In this document: one piece after another, positions 32,295 through 39,818 of the stretch
How the letters are laid out: every line of letters begins with the position of its first letter
Position numbering within the stretch: position 1 is the first letter of the stretch
IMG/VR virus record: IMGVR_UViG_3300020170_000003
Span: 1 to 64,000 of that record
Reading direction: 5' to 3' (one strand)
Source of the DNA: a virus
Length of the DNA stretch: 64,000 nt
Translations under genes and position numbers: made by a program
Notes under the pieces: model-generated
What the model was told of the DNA's origin: nothing
Seen by the model: the letters and a program-made list of their open reading frames with translations, nothing else
The model's database searches: none

Positions 32295-33034
32295 CAAAGT
32301 CCAAAAAGCTATTGTGGCGCAGCGGAGTAATCGGTATTGGATTTCTTTGGAGTGCGGTATTGTGGCATCAGCAAGTAGTCGTGGACAGGGCGGCTAGAGA
32401 AGACCAAGAAAGAATAGTCACAACGGCGGTCTCTCAATCTAACCAACATGCCGACCAGCAGATAGGAAATGTCAGAGAGGACGTTAAGGGCGTAAAAGGG
32501 GATGTGCGAGAAGTGAAGGGCGATTTGGCTACCACAACGCACGATATACGGGATGCGCTAAGTCAATCCGGGATCGAAATCGGCCATAGCATTGAAAAGG
32601 TCAATAAGCCAGCGCCACCAGAATTGGCCCAACTGGAATTCAGTTTTTTTTCGCCGAACACTACCACCTTTCCCTTTAGGACGACATCAATCATTCCGGA
32701 CAAAGATGGAAATTACCCAGTGGAAGTGTATTTCACCAATATGACAGATGTAACAGCGGAGGAAATTGATATTTGGCTGGCGGTCTGTGACGACTGTTCG
32801 TTCGTGGCCGAACCTGCTGGATTTGATAGACCAAAAGGAACCAGTGAGCAAATGCGGCATCTCACAATTCATGGACTTAATCCTGGAACTTCGTGGGAAA
32901 GAATATCGCTGCTGGTGAAATCTCCAATTGTAGTTACGCCCAGTACTTATTTCTCATTGGCCTTTTTGTATTCCTGTAAAACGTGCGGAAAGAAAAAACC
33001 AGCTCAGATAGCGAAAGTATATGGCAGGCCCTAG
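32291..33034 (+). CDS. Membrane-anchored coiled-coil protein with Ig-like C-terminus
   Basis: 247 residues. One N-terminal transmembrane helix (RSGVIGIGFLWSAVLW), a coiled coil with VREDVKGVKGDVREVKGDL repeats, then a beta-sandwich-like domain (VEVYFTNMTDVTAEEIDIWL) with CDDC and CKTC pairs. Probably envelope-facing; a moron-like role is inferred. Confidence 0.55.
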   Translation: MTKSKKLLWRSGVIGIGFLWSAVLWHQQVVVDRAAREDQERIVTTAVSQSNQHADQQIGNVREDVKGVKGDVREVKGDLATTTHDIRDALSQSGIEIGHSIEKVNKPAPPELAQLEFSFFSPNTTTFPFRTTSIIPDKDGNYPVEVYFTNMTDVTAEEIDIWLAVCDDCSFVAEPAGFDRPKGTSEQMRHLTIHGLNPGTSWERISLLVKSPIVVTPSTYFSLAFLYSCKTCGKKKPAQIAKVYGRP

Positions 33035-33044
33035 GGGCTGGCTT

Positions 33045-33530
33045 TTACGCTGCTTTCGTAAGCTCTTTATATTCGACGTTGTCTGATTCGATCATTTTCA
33101 GAAGAGTATCACGGAAAAGAAAAGAGTTTTTACGGTTATTAAAACGGAAGCACATTTCGTCAAGGTATGCCGCAAGATGCTTTGCGCTGATCTTGTGCCA
33201 CGTTCCCATGATGCCGCGTTTGAGCAGATAAAATGCGGACTCAACCGTATTGGTATAGATGTCCCCTTGCACGTAAACATGCTTAGAGTGATTGATGGTT
33301 TTGTGCTTCGCCGCATCCTGTCCAGCGCGTTTCATCGCATTAGGATATGCGCCAAAATCATCGGTTACCAGCACGTCCACATCCGCGCTCACGTTTTCTT
33401 TAATGTACTTCGCCAGAGTGCCAGACTTGCAATCTTCCGCGTGGAAGAAACGGAGATCGCCGCCGCGCTGCCGAATGCCAATAACGATTTCTTTGTTGTT
33501 TTTTGCGCGTCCACTTATGGCTGTACCACA
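33045..33530 (-). pseudogene. IS1595/ISXO2-type transposase fragment
   Basis: Minus-strand C-terminal piece: SGRAKNNKEIVIGIRQRGGD, VTDDFGAYPNAMK, HKTINHSKHVYVQGDIYTNT, VESAFYLLKRGIMGTWHKIS, LDEMCFRFNNRK. These are IS1595-family DDE domain features. The N-terminal third (zinc ribbon and first catalytic Asp) is missing. GGGGCTG at 33035-33041 beyond the stop may be a terminal-repeat remnant. Ends abruptly where the DUF3440 fragment begins. Confidence 0.75.
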
Positions 33531-33536
33531 TCCTTG

Positions 33537-33916
33537 AGCCAGAAACATGGTTTAAGCTTGTGGCCAGAGTTAATGGGGCAAACTCAGGTGCACTTTATGT
33601 ACAAGAGAGAGGAAATATTGCGGGGTACGGGAAGATAAGTTTGCCACCTAACCATACGTGGAAAAGTTTCTGCAATTTACTTTTGCAAACTCTACCCAAG
33701 AAAACGCGAGATCATTACCTGATTCGCTTTAAGAAATTTATTAAGGGTTGGCGAGATAGAGGCTATACGCAGATACCGGACGAAGCCCCACCCGAGCTGG
33801 AGGCAAAATGCTGGGCACCGTCCTGGCGAAGGATGTGTAAGGTGCTGCTAAGGTCGGATTGGTGGTGTCATGGGCTGGGAAGAAGTGCGGCAAGAGAGCT
33901 AAAAAGTCAGAGATAA
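33537..33916 (+). pseudogene. DUF3440 (PAPS-reductase-like) C-terminal fragment
   Basis: From about 33537 the + frame reads EPETWFKLVARVNGANSGAL, LPPNHTWKSFCNLLLQTLP, IPDEAPPELEAKCWAPSWRR, CKVLLRSDWWCHGLGRS, the C-terminal domain of DUF3440 proteins. The N-terminal PP-loop nucleotide-binding part is absent, replaced by the transposase scar. An ATG at 33503 would give a chimeric 137-residue product. Confidence 0.7.
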
Positions 33917-34015
33917 ATGGAATAGCTAGAATAAAAACCAATCTCTGCTGGAGACACAGAAAAACATTGACTGAGGAATACATTGCTGACATACTTAGTT
34001 TAGAAAGTTAGCAAA

Positions 34016-34507
34016 ATGACTAATCCACTCATCGCGATAGACAGCATTTCATTTACGGCGTACGTTACGCCCGAGCCGCAGGGTAGCATGAAAGCGTTTA
34101 TCCCTAAGGGATGGAATCGGGCAATCATTACCAGCGACAACAAGGATTTAAAATCATATCGCCAAGAGGTATCGAAAGCGGCACTTGAGCAGAGAGCCAA
34201 GATTGGTTTTTATGATGTTATGTTTGGCAAACATTCGCCAGTATCGGCGGTTTTCAATTTCTATTTTGCCAAACCAGATTCGGTTTCAAAGAAAAGAACG
34301 CAACATGTAGTTAGACCAGACCTCTCGAAGCTTATCCGGGCTACCGAGGACGCGCTAACGGGAATCATCTACACGGATGATGCGCAGATTGTTTCAATCA
34401 AGGCAGAAAAGTTCTATGGCTTGCCGGAGAGGGTAGAGGTTACGGTAAGCGGGAAGGTGTCGGAAATACCGCAATCTCTTTTTATGACGAGCGAAGATGG
34501 ATTCTAG
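34016..34507 (+). CDS. rusA: RusA-like Holliday junction resolvase
   Basis: 163 residues. EPQGSMKAFIPKGW, ITSDNKDLKSYRQEV, RPDLSKLIRATEDALTGIIY and TDDAQIVSIKAEKFYG are RusA-family features, with conserved Asp residues for metal catalysis (PDLSKL, DAL, DDAQI). Resolves recombination/replication branches before packaging. Overlaps the next gene by 11 bases. Confidence 0.88.
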   Translation: MTNPLIAIDSISFTAYVTPEPQGSMKAFIPKGWNRAIITSDNKDLKSYRQEVSKAALEQRAKIGFYDVMFGKHSPVSAVFNFYFAKPDSVSKKRTQHVVRPDLSKLIRATEDALTGIIYTDDAQIVSIKAEKFYGLPERVEVTVSGKVSEIPQSLFMTSEDGF

Positions 34508-34712
34508 CCAAGCAAATACGAAAGAAGAAATTATGGAATTTGCGATGCGCGATGAAATATTCGCGGCTGAATCTATCTCTCTTGAACCATGCAGCCAAAG
34601 TCTCACGGTAAGACTGCCAGATAAGTTCAAGCACTTCAACAGTAAATATTTTGCGATTATTCCAGCATGGAGCGAAGACATTGATTTAGAAAAGGAATGC
34701 TTGCTACTTTGA
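34497..34712 (+). CDS. Hypothetical acidic protein (71 aa)
   Basis: ATG 34497 inside the resolvase end. Palindrome copy 16 is read in frame as SLTVRL. Acidic C-terminus (WSEDIDLEKECLLL). Not recognised. Confidence 0.5.
   Translation: MDSSQANTKEEIMEFAMRDEIFAAESISLEPCSQSLTVRLPDKFKHFNSKYFAIIPAWSEDIDLEKECLLL
34599..34615. repeat. 17-bp dispersed palindrome, copy 16
   Basis: AGTCTCACGGTAAGACT; inside the 71-aa gene, read as SLTVRL. Confidence 0.9.
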
Positions 34713-34757
34713 TTTGTGGGTGTAATAATAATTTTGCTAATCAAAGGAGAACAGTGA

Positions 34758-35249
34758 ATGAGACATAAAACAAAAGCTACGGCAATGTTTTTGGCAATCG
34801 CTTTGCTAGTAGGATGCGCTAAGTTGCATCGCACTCCGAATGCTGATAACACTCCAACCGCGCCTGTAACGCAACTAGAAAAGGTTAACGTTGACAATGC
34901 CCAAATCAGCGTACATAACCATGCCGTAGCCGAAAGCCTTGTTGCAGCTCATCAAAGTGGTTTCATTGAAACGGAATACTTCGATAAACTCTCCGCTGGA
35001 CAAATCAGGATCACGCGTATTCACGAGCAGCTTACTCCGCTGCTAGCTCAACCCGTAGCCGCGAACCCTGCCCAAATTAAAGGGCTATTAAAAGAAATTG
35101 GCGATATTGGGGCGCAGATGGTGAGCGACGGAACTGCTGGAGTAAAAAATCCAACGGCGCAGCAGCGTGTTGTGAGTGAGATTCAATCCATTATCACGCT
35201 GGCTAATTCAATCGGTTCCACGCTCACGGCTGCTGGAGTGTTGAAGTAG
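34758..35249 (+). CDS. Predicted lipoprotein
   Basis: SD AAAGGAG before ATG 34758. MRHKTKATAMFLAIALLVGC is a type II signal peptide with lipobox LVGC. The mature part is helical (EKVNVDNAQISVHNHAVAES, IKGLLKEIGDIGAQMV). Adjacent to a holin-like protein; may act in lysis or at the envelope. Confidence 0.65.
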   Translation: MRHKTKATAMFLAIALLVGCAKLHRTPNADNTPTAPVTQLEKVNVDNAQISVHNHAVAESLVAAHQSGFIETEYFDKLSAGQIRITRIHEQLTPLLAQPVAANPAQIKGLLKEIGDIGAQMVSDGTAGVKNPTAQQRVVSEIQSIITLANSIGSTLTAAGVLK

Positions 35250-35293
35250 TTAAGACTCAAGCGGTAATTCATTAAGCGAAAAAGGAGCAATAA

Positions 35294-35563
35294 ATGAGCT
35301 GGAGTTTATCGGCAGTCGGCAAACCGTCACCTGTAGCCACCAAACTGGCAAAAGAGTTTGCCAAGAATACATACCTTGGCAAAGAGGAATCCGAACTTAA
35401 GGACATGGCAGCGGAATTAGTAGCTAAAACCTTGGCAGCGACTACCCGTAAAGACATAGCCTTGCAAGTAGATTGCAGTGGTAGTGGTTCTACGCATCCA
35501 GTAGACGGCAATCTGCAAACTGTGTCCGTGGTTATAAGGCAAATATACGGATTTGTCGAGTAA
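35294..35563 (+). CDS. Hypothetical protein (89 aa)
   Basis: SD AAAAGGAG before ATG 35294. MSWSLSAVGKPSPVATKLAK, helical then beta (DIALQVDCSGSGSTHPVD). Similar short proteins occur near phage holins; role unknown. Confidence 0.5.
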   Translation: MSWSLSAVGKPSPVATKLAKEFAKNTYLGKEESELKDMAAELVAKTLAATTRKDIALQVDCSGSGSTHPVDGNLQTVSVVIRQIYGFVE

Positions 35564-35589
35564 GGATTCCAAAAATTAAGGAGAAATAT

Positions 35590-35814
35590 ATGGCATCTCT
35601 CTCAAGCGATACAGCATTAAAACTTGCAGCACTTCTATCCGCCCTTACCGCTATCGGAGTAGAAGACTTGGCTGCCATCAGGTCACTTGATACTCTAGGC
35701 CCTGTAGTGGCCGATAATGTTGCAAGCCTTCAGGCTACGGCGCAGCAGCTTGACAAATCCACGATTGACGCATTGAATGCCGAGCGTGTAGCGGCGGGAC
35801 TACCGGCACTCTAA
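35590..35814 (+). CDS. Hypothetical helical protein (74 aa)
   Basis: SD AAGGAGAAA before ATG 35590. MASLSSDTALKLAALLSALT, Ala/Leu-rich. TAATG overlap with the next membrane protein suggests they work together. Confidence 0.5.
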   Translation: MASLSSDTALKLAALLSALTAIGVEDLAAIRSLDTLGPVVADNVASLQATAQQLDKSTIDALNAERVAAGLPAL

Positions 35815-36185
35815 TGCATAGCGTTCAACTCATTGCCGCAATAACTCTTAATGCTGTAACCGCTGGCAAGATATTAGGCGAAGTATCAGCAGTCTATGCG
35901 GTACTGCAAGGACTAAAGAAAGCTTTCCCCGCACTGGCAGGGCGATGGATGATTGTATTAAATATTGCTCTGTCGTTGTGTGGGGCTGCTACGATCATCC
36001 CGCCTGATAGTTTATTTTCAACGGGAACGCTTGTCATAGTATTACTAGCTGGTATTCAGGCCGCTGGGTCTGCTGGAATACATGGAACTGTGCAGAACGT
36101 AGCTCCAGTGGCTTTGCAAGCGGTATTAGGTCAAGCTCCAAAGGCTGATGCGACATTGCCATCGGATAGGACAGCGGTAAAATAA
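35814..36185 (+). CDS. Holin-like membrane protein
   Basis: 123 residues with up to three hydrophobic helices: LIAAITLNAVTAGKILGEVSA (weak), WMIVLNIALSLCGAATII and LVIVLLAGIQAAGSAGI. Size and topology fit a holin, but the endolysin lies 20 kb upstream in the map. Start overlaps the previous stop. Confidence 0.45.
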   Translation: MHSVQLIAAITLNAVTAGKILGEVSAVYAVLQGLKKAFPALAGRWMIVLNIALSLCGAATIIPPDSLFSTGTLVIVLLAGIQAAGSAGIHGTVQNVAPVALQAVLGQAPKADATLPSDRTAVK

Positions 36186-36186
36186 A

Positions 36187-36435
36187 ATGTCAAGAGAGAC
36201 AAAGCATCTGGAATTTGTAGCACTCGAAAGGATACGCAGAATCATGGTCGAATTCGAAGCTCTCCAAGCCGCCGTCCCAAAGTTAATCCAAGCCTATAGA
36301 GACGAAGTAGCCAAAAACGCAGACCTGACAAAACAGCTCGGGAACCCGCCGCCACCTGACCCGGCTCCGGCAGATGTGGCCGCATTGACAACTGAAATCA
36401 CTGATGTATTGAATCCGCCTGCTCCTACGACGTAA
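36187..36435 (+). CDS. Coiled-coil small protein (82 aa)
   Basis: MSRETKHLEFVALERIRRIM, then a helical heptad region and Pro-rich PPPPDPAPADVAAL. Starts 1 nt after the previous stop. Last gene before the terminator at 36459. Confidence 0.5.
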   Translation: MSRETKHLEFVALERIRRIMVEFEALQAAVPKLIQAYRDEVAKNADLTKQLGNPPPPDPAPADVAALTTEITDVLNPPAPTT

Positions 36436-36458
36436 ATCCTTCCCAAAATCCATCTACG

Positions 36459-36495
36459 AGGGCCAGAATGTAATCAGTTTCTGGCCCTTTCTTTT
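36459..36495 (+). terminator. Rho-independent terminator
   Basis: AGGGCCAGAA (36459-36468) pairs perfectly with TTCTGGCCCT (36479-36488), 10-nt loop, followed by TTCTTTT. Closes the 34758-36435 operon just before a new promoter. Confidence 0.9.
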
Positions 36496-36510
36496 GCCAT
36501 AAAATAATGC

Positions 36511-36539
36511 TTGACATAGGTTATCAAAATAACTAATAT
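36511..36539 (+). promoter_or_regulatory. Strong promoter with 14-bp operator
   Basis: TTGACA (36511-36516), 17-nt spacer, TAATAT (36534-36539). The spacer contains the best operator match, GTTATCAAAATAAC (36520-36533). Follows the terminator directly. Confidence 0.8.
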
Positions 36540-36569
36540 TATATCCAAATGTTAAGGATTGGAGTGGCT

Positions 36570-36926
36570 ATGGAAACCCAAACGTGTACACGCGATGAAT
36601 TAAAAAAGGCATGTCAGGATGCATCTAAAGAACCAGAAAATGCCGTGCGTCTGTTGAATGGCTGGTTTGTAGTTGCACGGAAGATTTACCCGCAACCTGC
36701 TCGCGTCGGCCCTGCATGGACAATGCATTATTACCTCTATTCTCCTACCGGAAAGAGTTTCGGTGGAATGACTAACGTGCAGTCATTCGCCAGTCACTTC
36801 AGTAATCTTTATGGATGGCAATGGCTAGACGATTATAGGGCAAATGGATTCGTAGCCGCATCCGATAAAATTGAATGCGTAGTGACCTATTTTGAGCGCG
36901 GAAGATATAAGGGATTCGGTAAATAA
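36570..36926 (+). CDS. Hypothetical protein (118 aa)
   Basis: ATG 36570 after GGATTGGAG; ATG 36549 also possible. METQTCTRDELKKACQDASK, then a Trp/Tyr-rich beta region (WTMHYYLYSPTGKSFGGMTN). First gene behind the operator promoter. Confidence 0.55.
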   Translation: METQTCTRDELKKACQDASKEPENAVRLLNGWFVVARKIYPQPARVGPAWTMHYYLYSPTGKSFGGMTNVQSFASHFSNLYGWQWLDDYRANGFVAASDKIECVVTYFERGRYKGFGK

Positions 36927-36951
36927 GTCCGCGCCAAAATCTAGTGACATA

Positions 36952-37128
36952 ATGGAGTTCCATGTGAGTGAAATAAAAACATTTCTCGATCTTGATATGT
37001 GGGGCGAACCACGACGCTACACTCCCCGCCCGATTGACAAAGAAAGCGAAGGCGAAGAGATTGATGCACTAAGCAGTGACACAATGAACGGGAACGAACT
37101 GGACAGGGCGCATGGAGGTAAACAGTGA
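36952..37128 (+). CDS. Acidic small protein (58 aa)
   Basis: MEFHVSEIKTFLDLDMWGEP, acidic C-terminal half. Start assigned to ATG 36952 (frame open upstream). Overlaps the next GTG start by 4 bases. Confidence 0.45.
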   Translation: MEFHVSEIKTFLDLDMWGEPRRYTPRPIDKESEGEEIDALSSDTMNGNELDRAHGGKQ

Positions 37129-37412
37129 GCGCATTACTTTCGATTATTTTTATGGCTGCAATGACACCTTGGCGGGCGTTTGTGCTATTTAAGATTTGGT
37201 TCTGGTTTCTGGTTCCAGTATGGCCAATGTTGGCCGCTCCAAAGTGGAACATTTACGGGATTGGAATTATTGTTGGCTGGCTAACGATGAACGGGAAGCG
37301 CGACAAAGAAAAAACTCAGGCAGATGATTGGGGCTACTATGCGACAGCCTCTTTTTTGTCGCCAGCAATTATTCTGTTTATTGCTTGGGTAATAAAAGCG
37401 ATTTGCCTATGA
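37125..37412 (+). CDS. Multi-pass membrane protein (95 aa)
   Basis: GTG 37125 after GGAGGTAAACA. Three hydrophobic segments: AFVLFKIWFWFLVPVWPMLA, IYGIGIIVGWLTM and FLSPAIILFIAWVIKAICL. Possible holin or superinfection-related protein; unassigned. Confidence 0.55.
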   Translation: MSALLSIIFMAAMTPWRAFVLFKIWFWFLVPVWPMLAAPKWNIYGIGIIVGWLTMNGKRDKEKTQADDWGYYATASFLSPAIILFIAWVIKAICL

Positions 37413-37618
37413 AAGCCAAGCTTATTCCGATGCCATGTCGAGAAGATTGCTATGAAGCATGGTTTCAGGAATATCGTGAGCGTAGGAAATATGAGCGCAT
37501 TCTTGAAGCCGAAGAGAATCGTATGAAATGGCAGTCAATCCGTAATGGAGTATTGATATCGGGAATCATATTCCTTATTGGCTTTGGGATGTACTGGATT
37601 GTGAGATTAGAGATGTAG
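37409..37618 (+). CDS. C-terminally anchored membrane protein (69 aa)
   Basis: ATGA overlap with the previous gene. MKAKLIPMPCREDCYEAWFQ, charged helix, then GVLISGIIFLIGFGMYWIV as one transmembrane helix. Forms a pair with the preceding membrane protein. Confidence 0.5.
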   Translation: MKAKLIPMPCREDCYEAWFQEYRERRKYERILEAEENRMKWQSIRNGVLISGIIFLIGFGMYWIVRLEM

Positions 37619-37644
37619 GATAAAGTATTACAGTTAAAGAGTTA

Positions 37645-37779
37645 ATGGACAAACTTAAGTCAATGCCGAAGGATTCCAATGTTCTATTGGAGTGCTCCAA
37701 TTGTGGCTATCGCACAGATTCAGGCGATGCTTAAGATTACGTTAAGTCATTCCAGGATGGCTCGATAACAATCTCTTAA
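37645..37779 (+). pseudogene. Degraded small Cys-pair gene with in-frame stop
   Basis: The frame reads (I)TVKELMDKLKSMPKDSNVLL then ECSNCGYRTDSGDA, stop TAA at 37732-37734, then DYVKSFQDGSITIS and TAA at 37777-37779. Related phage proteins usually begin MTVKEL, but here that codon is ATT (37627). Lost start and internal stop indicate decay, or a 29-residue product from ATG 37645. The final TAA abuts palindrome copy 17, as for intact genes. Confidence 0.5.
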
Positions 37780-37796
37780 AGTCTCACCGTAATACT
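37780..37796. repeat. 17-bp dispersed palindrome, copy 17 (TACT type)
   Basis: AGTCTCACCGTAATACT; abuts the pseudogene's final TAA and lies upstream of the XRE promoter. Confidence 0.85.
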
Positions 37797-37803
37797 ATTT
37801 TGT

Positions 37804-37832
37804 TTGCCATAGTTTGATAACCAAACTACAAT
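37804..37832 (+). promoter_or_regulatory. Leaderless promoter with inverted repeat for the XRE gene
   Basis: TTGCCA (37804-37809), 17-nt spacer, TACAAT (37827-37832); ATG at 37840. The spacer contains AGTTTGATAACCAAACT (37811-37827), 6-bp arms around a GGTTATC core on the minus strand. Suggests autoregulation. Confidence 0.65.
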
Positions 37833-37839
37833 AATCAAT

Positions 37840-38115
37840 ATGGTAAACAAGGCAGTAGCGGCGACAAAGACAAAGCGGCCACCTGGAAGGCCAAGAGAAT
37901 CCTTCAGGGACAATACGGCCAAGGCTCAAGCTTTTGGTTTTAAATTGCGCCGGTACAGGGCCGAAAAGAGACTGACGCAGCAGCAAATGGGGAAGTTGAT
38001 GCGGATCAATGGCGATGCAATTCCAAGCAAGATTGTAATAGCGCGGTGGGAAGCTGGGAAGCATGCTCCGCAGAGGCGATACGTAGAGCGATTGGATCAT
38101 TTGATTAACGCCTAG
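37840..38115 (+). CDS. XRE-family HTH regulator
   Basis: 91 residues. Basic N-terminus (TKTKRPPGRPRESF, AT-hook-like RPPGRPR) followed by a Cro/C1-type HTH (FKLRRYRAEKRLTQQQMGKL, then IVIARWEAGKHAPQRRYVER). No SD; transcription probably starts at the ATG. Palindrome copy 17 lies upstream and an inverted repeat sits in the promoter. Best candidate for the protein that reads the GTTATC operators (inference). Confidence 0.8.
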   Translation: MVNKAVAATKTKRPPGRPRESFRDNTAKAQAFGFKLRRYRAEKRLTQQQMGKLMRINGDAIPSKIVIARWEAGKHAPQRRYVERLDHLINA

Positions 38116-38161
38116 GATGGCCAGCGAGCCTATAAACAAAACGCAAGAGGAAAATAAATAA

Positions 38162-38668
38162 ATGAAATGCTTTAATGGTAAACGTCAAGATGTCCACTTC
38201 GAGAAAGTCCAGCTCAAGCGTCTAAAAACCAAAACAGTTGAGCGCACAGCCACACTATTCTTTCGGCTAAAACTCACCCAAGCCAATATCAAATCCGCGC
38301 CTAAGTTCATTCAGGAAGCCTATGCTTCAATCAAGAATGTAGCGGCGTCCATCGAAAAGAGCACCTTACTGCAAGAGATTGAAGAGCAGGACATAGATAT
38401 TTTCTATCTACCTGAAGATGCTACGGCCAATCTCAGGATTCAATCGGTAGACATTGCCAAGATCGTGCTGGAGCGCGGGGAGAATGCGGATATTTTCATG
38501 CTGTTTCGCGTGGTAGTACCGATGGACAAAGTAATCGGGGAGTTCTGTGTAGCGGAGTTTGGTACGGATAAATGGCTGGAATTTTCCGAGACGCAAGCCG
38601 AATTATTTGAAGAGGAAAACACAGAAAAACCAGTAAAGTCTCGCAGTAAGACTGCCAACGTAAATTAG
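38162..38668 (+). CDS. Hypothetical protein (168 aa)
   Basis: MKCFNGKRQDVHFEKVQLKR; mixed alpha/beta with VDIAKIVLERGENADIFMLF. Palindrome copy 18 is read in frame near the C-terminus (KSRSKTA). Ten nt after an SD-like AGAGGAAA. Not recognised. Confidence 0.5.
   Translation: MKCFNGKRQDVHFEKVQLKRLKTKTVERTATLFFRLKLTQANIKSAPKFIQEAYASIKNVAASIEKSTLLQEIEEQDIDIFYLPEDATANLRIQSVDIAKIVLERGENADIFMLFRVVVPMDKVIGEFCVAEFGTDKWLEFSETQAELFEEENTEKPVKSRSKTANVN
38637..38653. repeat. 17-bp dispersed palindrome, copy 18
   Basis: AGTCTCGCAGTAAGACT; in the last codons of the 168-aa gene. Confidence 0.9.
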
Positions 38669-38670
38669 TT

Positions 38671-38790
38671 ATGGCTGACATGTGTTCTGGATGTGGCAAA
38701 CACCCTGCTTTAACGAAGCTTTCAGGCCGAAGAGTAAACAGGCAAGCGCCACGATCTTTGTCAAAGATGTTTCAGGAGTGGGAACGATAG
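38671..38790 (+). CDS. Small CxxC protein (39 aa)
   Basis: ATG 38671 two nt after the previous stop. MADMCSGCGKHPALTKLSGR and a basic rest. Plausible because of CSGCG and tight spacing; SD absent. Confidence 0.4.
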   Translation: MADMCSGCGKHPALTKLSGRRVNRQAPRSLSKMFQEWER

Positions 38791-38798
38791 CAGACGAA

Positions 38799-39365
38799 AT
38801 GAAGCCACGAAAACCGCTCAAGAAAATATCGGACAAACGGCTGAAGATGTTGAAAGAAGCGAATGGGAATATTTTCTCTTTGCAGCACAATAGTACGATT
38901 AGGAGGAAGCTATGCAATGCGCAGAGTGCGGAACAGAAATTACTAGTTCCGACATATACCCAAACGCCTACGGCTTCGCATTCTGTGAATCTACATCGGT
39001 TCCGATTGAACAAGAAGCATGCGAAGACAAATTTGAGCGCAAACGTTGGCAAGCAGCGCAAACCCGTAAACAAACAGAGCACAAAACAGAAAGCAAGACT
39101 CCAGAAGCTAGCGGCAACAAGACAGAGATGGTGGGACGAAGCGCAAGCTAGTGGCAAACCCCTTAACTGTGGAATATGCGACGAAGAAATTAGGATGCAA
39201 GAAGAGTTGGCGAGTGATCACATCGAACCCGGAAACGGAAAGTCTGACAGTGAGACTAATTTACAGCCAACTCACGGCATTTGTAACGTAATAAAAGGGT
39301 CGAAAAGGAATTTTAAGATTGTGTGCGGGGACAGGAATTGGCGGTTGATTCACGGGTTGTTATGA
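38799..39365 (+). CDS. HNH endonuclease-like protein
   Basis: 189 residues from ATG 38799 (MKPRKPLKKISDKRLKMLKE). The C-terminal HNH domain reads NCGICDEEIRMQEELASDHI, EPGNGKSDSETNLQPTHGIC, NVIKGSKR. Palindrome copy 19 lies within it. The middle third overlaps a second frame (38912-39151) that has the better SD, so the central residues may be unconstrained. Confidence 0.6.
   Translation: MKPRKPLKKISDKRLKMLKEANGNIFSLQHNSTIRRKLCNAQSAEQKLLVPTYTQTPTASHSVNLHRFRLNKKHAKTNLSANVGKQRKPVNKQSTKQKARLQKLAATRQRWWDEAQASGKPLNCGICDEEIRMQEELASDHIEPGNGKSDSETNLQPTHGICNVIKGSKRNFKIVCGDRNWRLIHGLL
38912..39151 (+). CDS. Overlapping zinc-binding-like protein (79 aa)
   Basis: AGGAGGAAGCT directly before ATG 38912 is one of the best SD sites in the window. 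MQCAECGTEITSSDIYPNAY, GFAFCEST; then a charged helix. Entirely nested in the HNH gene in another frame. Confidence 0.5.
   Translation: MQCAECGTEITSSDIYPNAYGFAFCESTSVPIEQEACEDKFERKRWQAAQTRKQTEHKTESKTPEASGNKTEMVGRSAS
39241..39257. repeat. 17-bp dispersed palindrome, copy 19
   Basis: AGTCTGACAGTGAGACT; within the HNH coding sequence. Confidence 0.8.
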
Positions 39366-39628
39366 GCGAACAGACTTCATATCGTTGCGATATATGTAAT
39401 ATCGAAAAACAGCAAAGCAATCATTGGCTGAAGGGGTATCTGCTCTATGCGGAATCTGCTGTTTCAAGCGGAATAATTATAGTTCCATGGTTAAGTGATG
39501 ATGTAGCGATGACAGATGAAGGGCAGGTAAGACTAAGGCTATTAAAACCAGGCGCGCATCTATGCGGTGAGGCCCATGCAATCAAGTGGGCAAGTAAGAA
39601 TCTGGCGAAGGGGAAATATGAGCACTAA
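39362..39628 (+). CDS. Hypothetical protein with Cys pairs (88 aa)
   Basis: ATGA overlap with HNH gene. MSEQTSYRCDICNIEKQQSN, later PGAHLCGEAHAIKW: a small CxxC...C protein. Overlaps the next gene by 11 bases. Confidence 0.5.
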   Translation: MSEQTSYRCDICNIEKQQSNHWLKGYLLYAESAVSSGIIIVPWLSDDVAMTDEGQVRLRLLKPGAHLCGEAHAIKWASKNLAKGKYEH

Positions 39629-39818
39629 TTTAATAAGCATGGAAATGAAACAACTTCCACGTATCAACAAGCTGGTATCAACGATAAAGGGTAAGACGAT
39701 CCAGCAATGTGAAGTAATCGATTTCAATCCAAAATGGATGCTTGCTATAACCTCAGATAGTTCACGCTACTGGATACATCCTGATTCCGGCAAAGTGCTA
39801 GTGATTGTGGAGAAATAA
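39618..39818 (+). CDS. Hypothetical protein (66 aa)
   Basis: SD AAGGGGAA before ATG 39618. MSTNLISMEMKQLPRINKLV, beta-rich second half (VIDFNPKWMLAITSDSSRYW). Not recognised. Confidence 0.5.
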   Translation: MSTNLISMEMKQLPRINKLVSTIKGKTIQQCEVIDFNPKWMLAITSDSSRYWIHPDSGKVLVIVEK

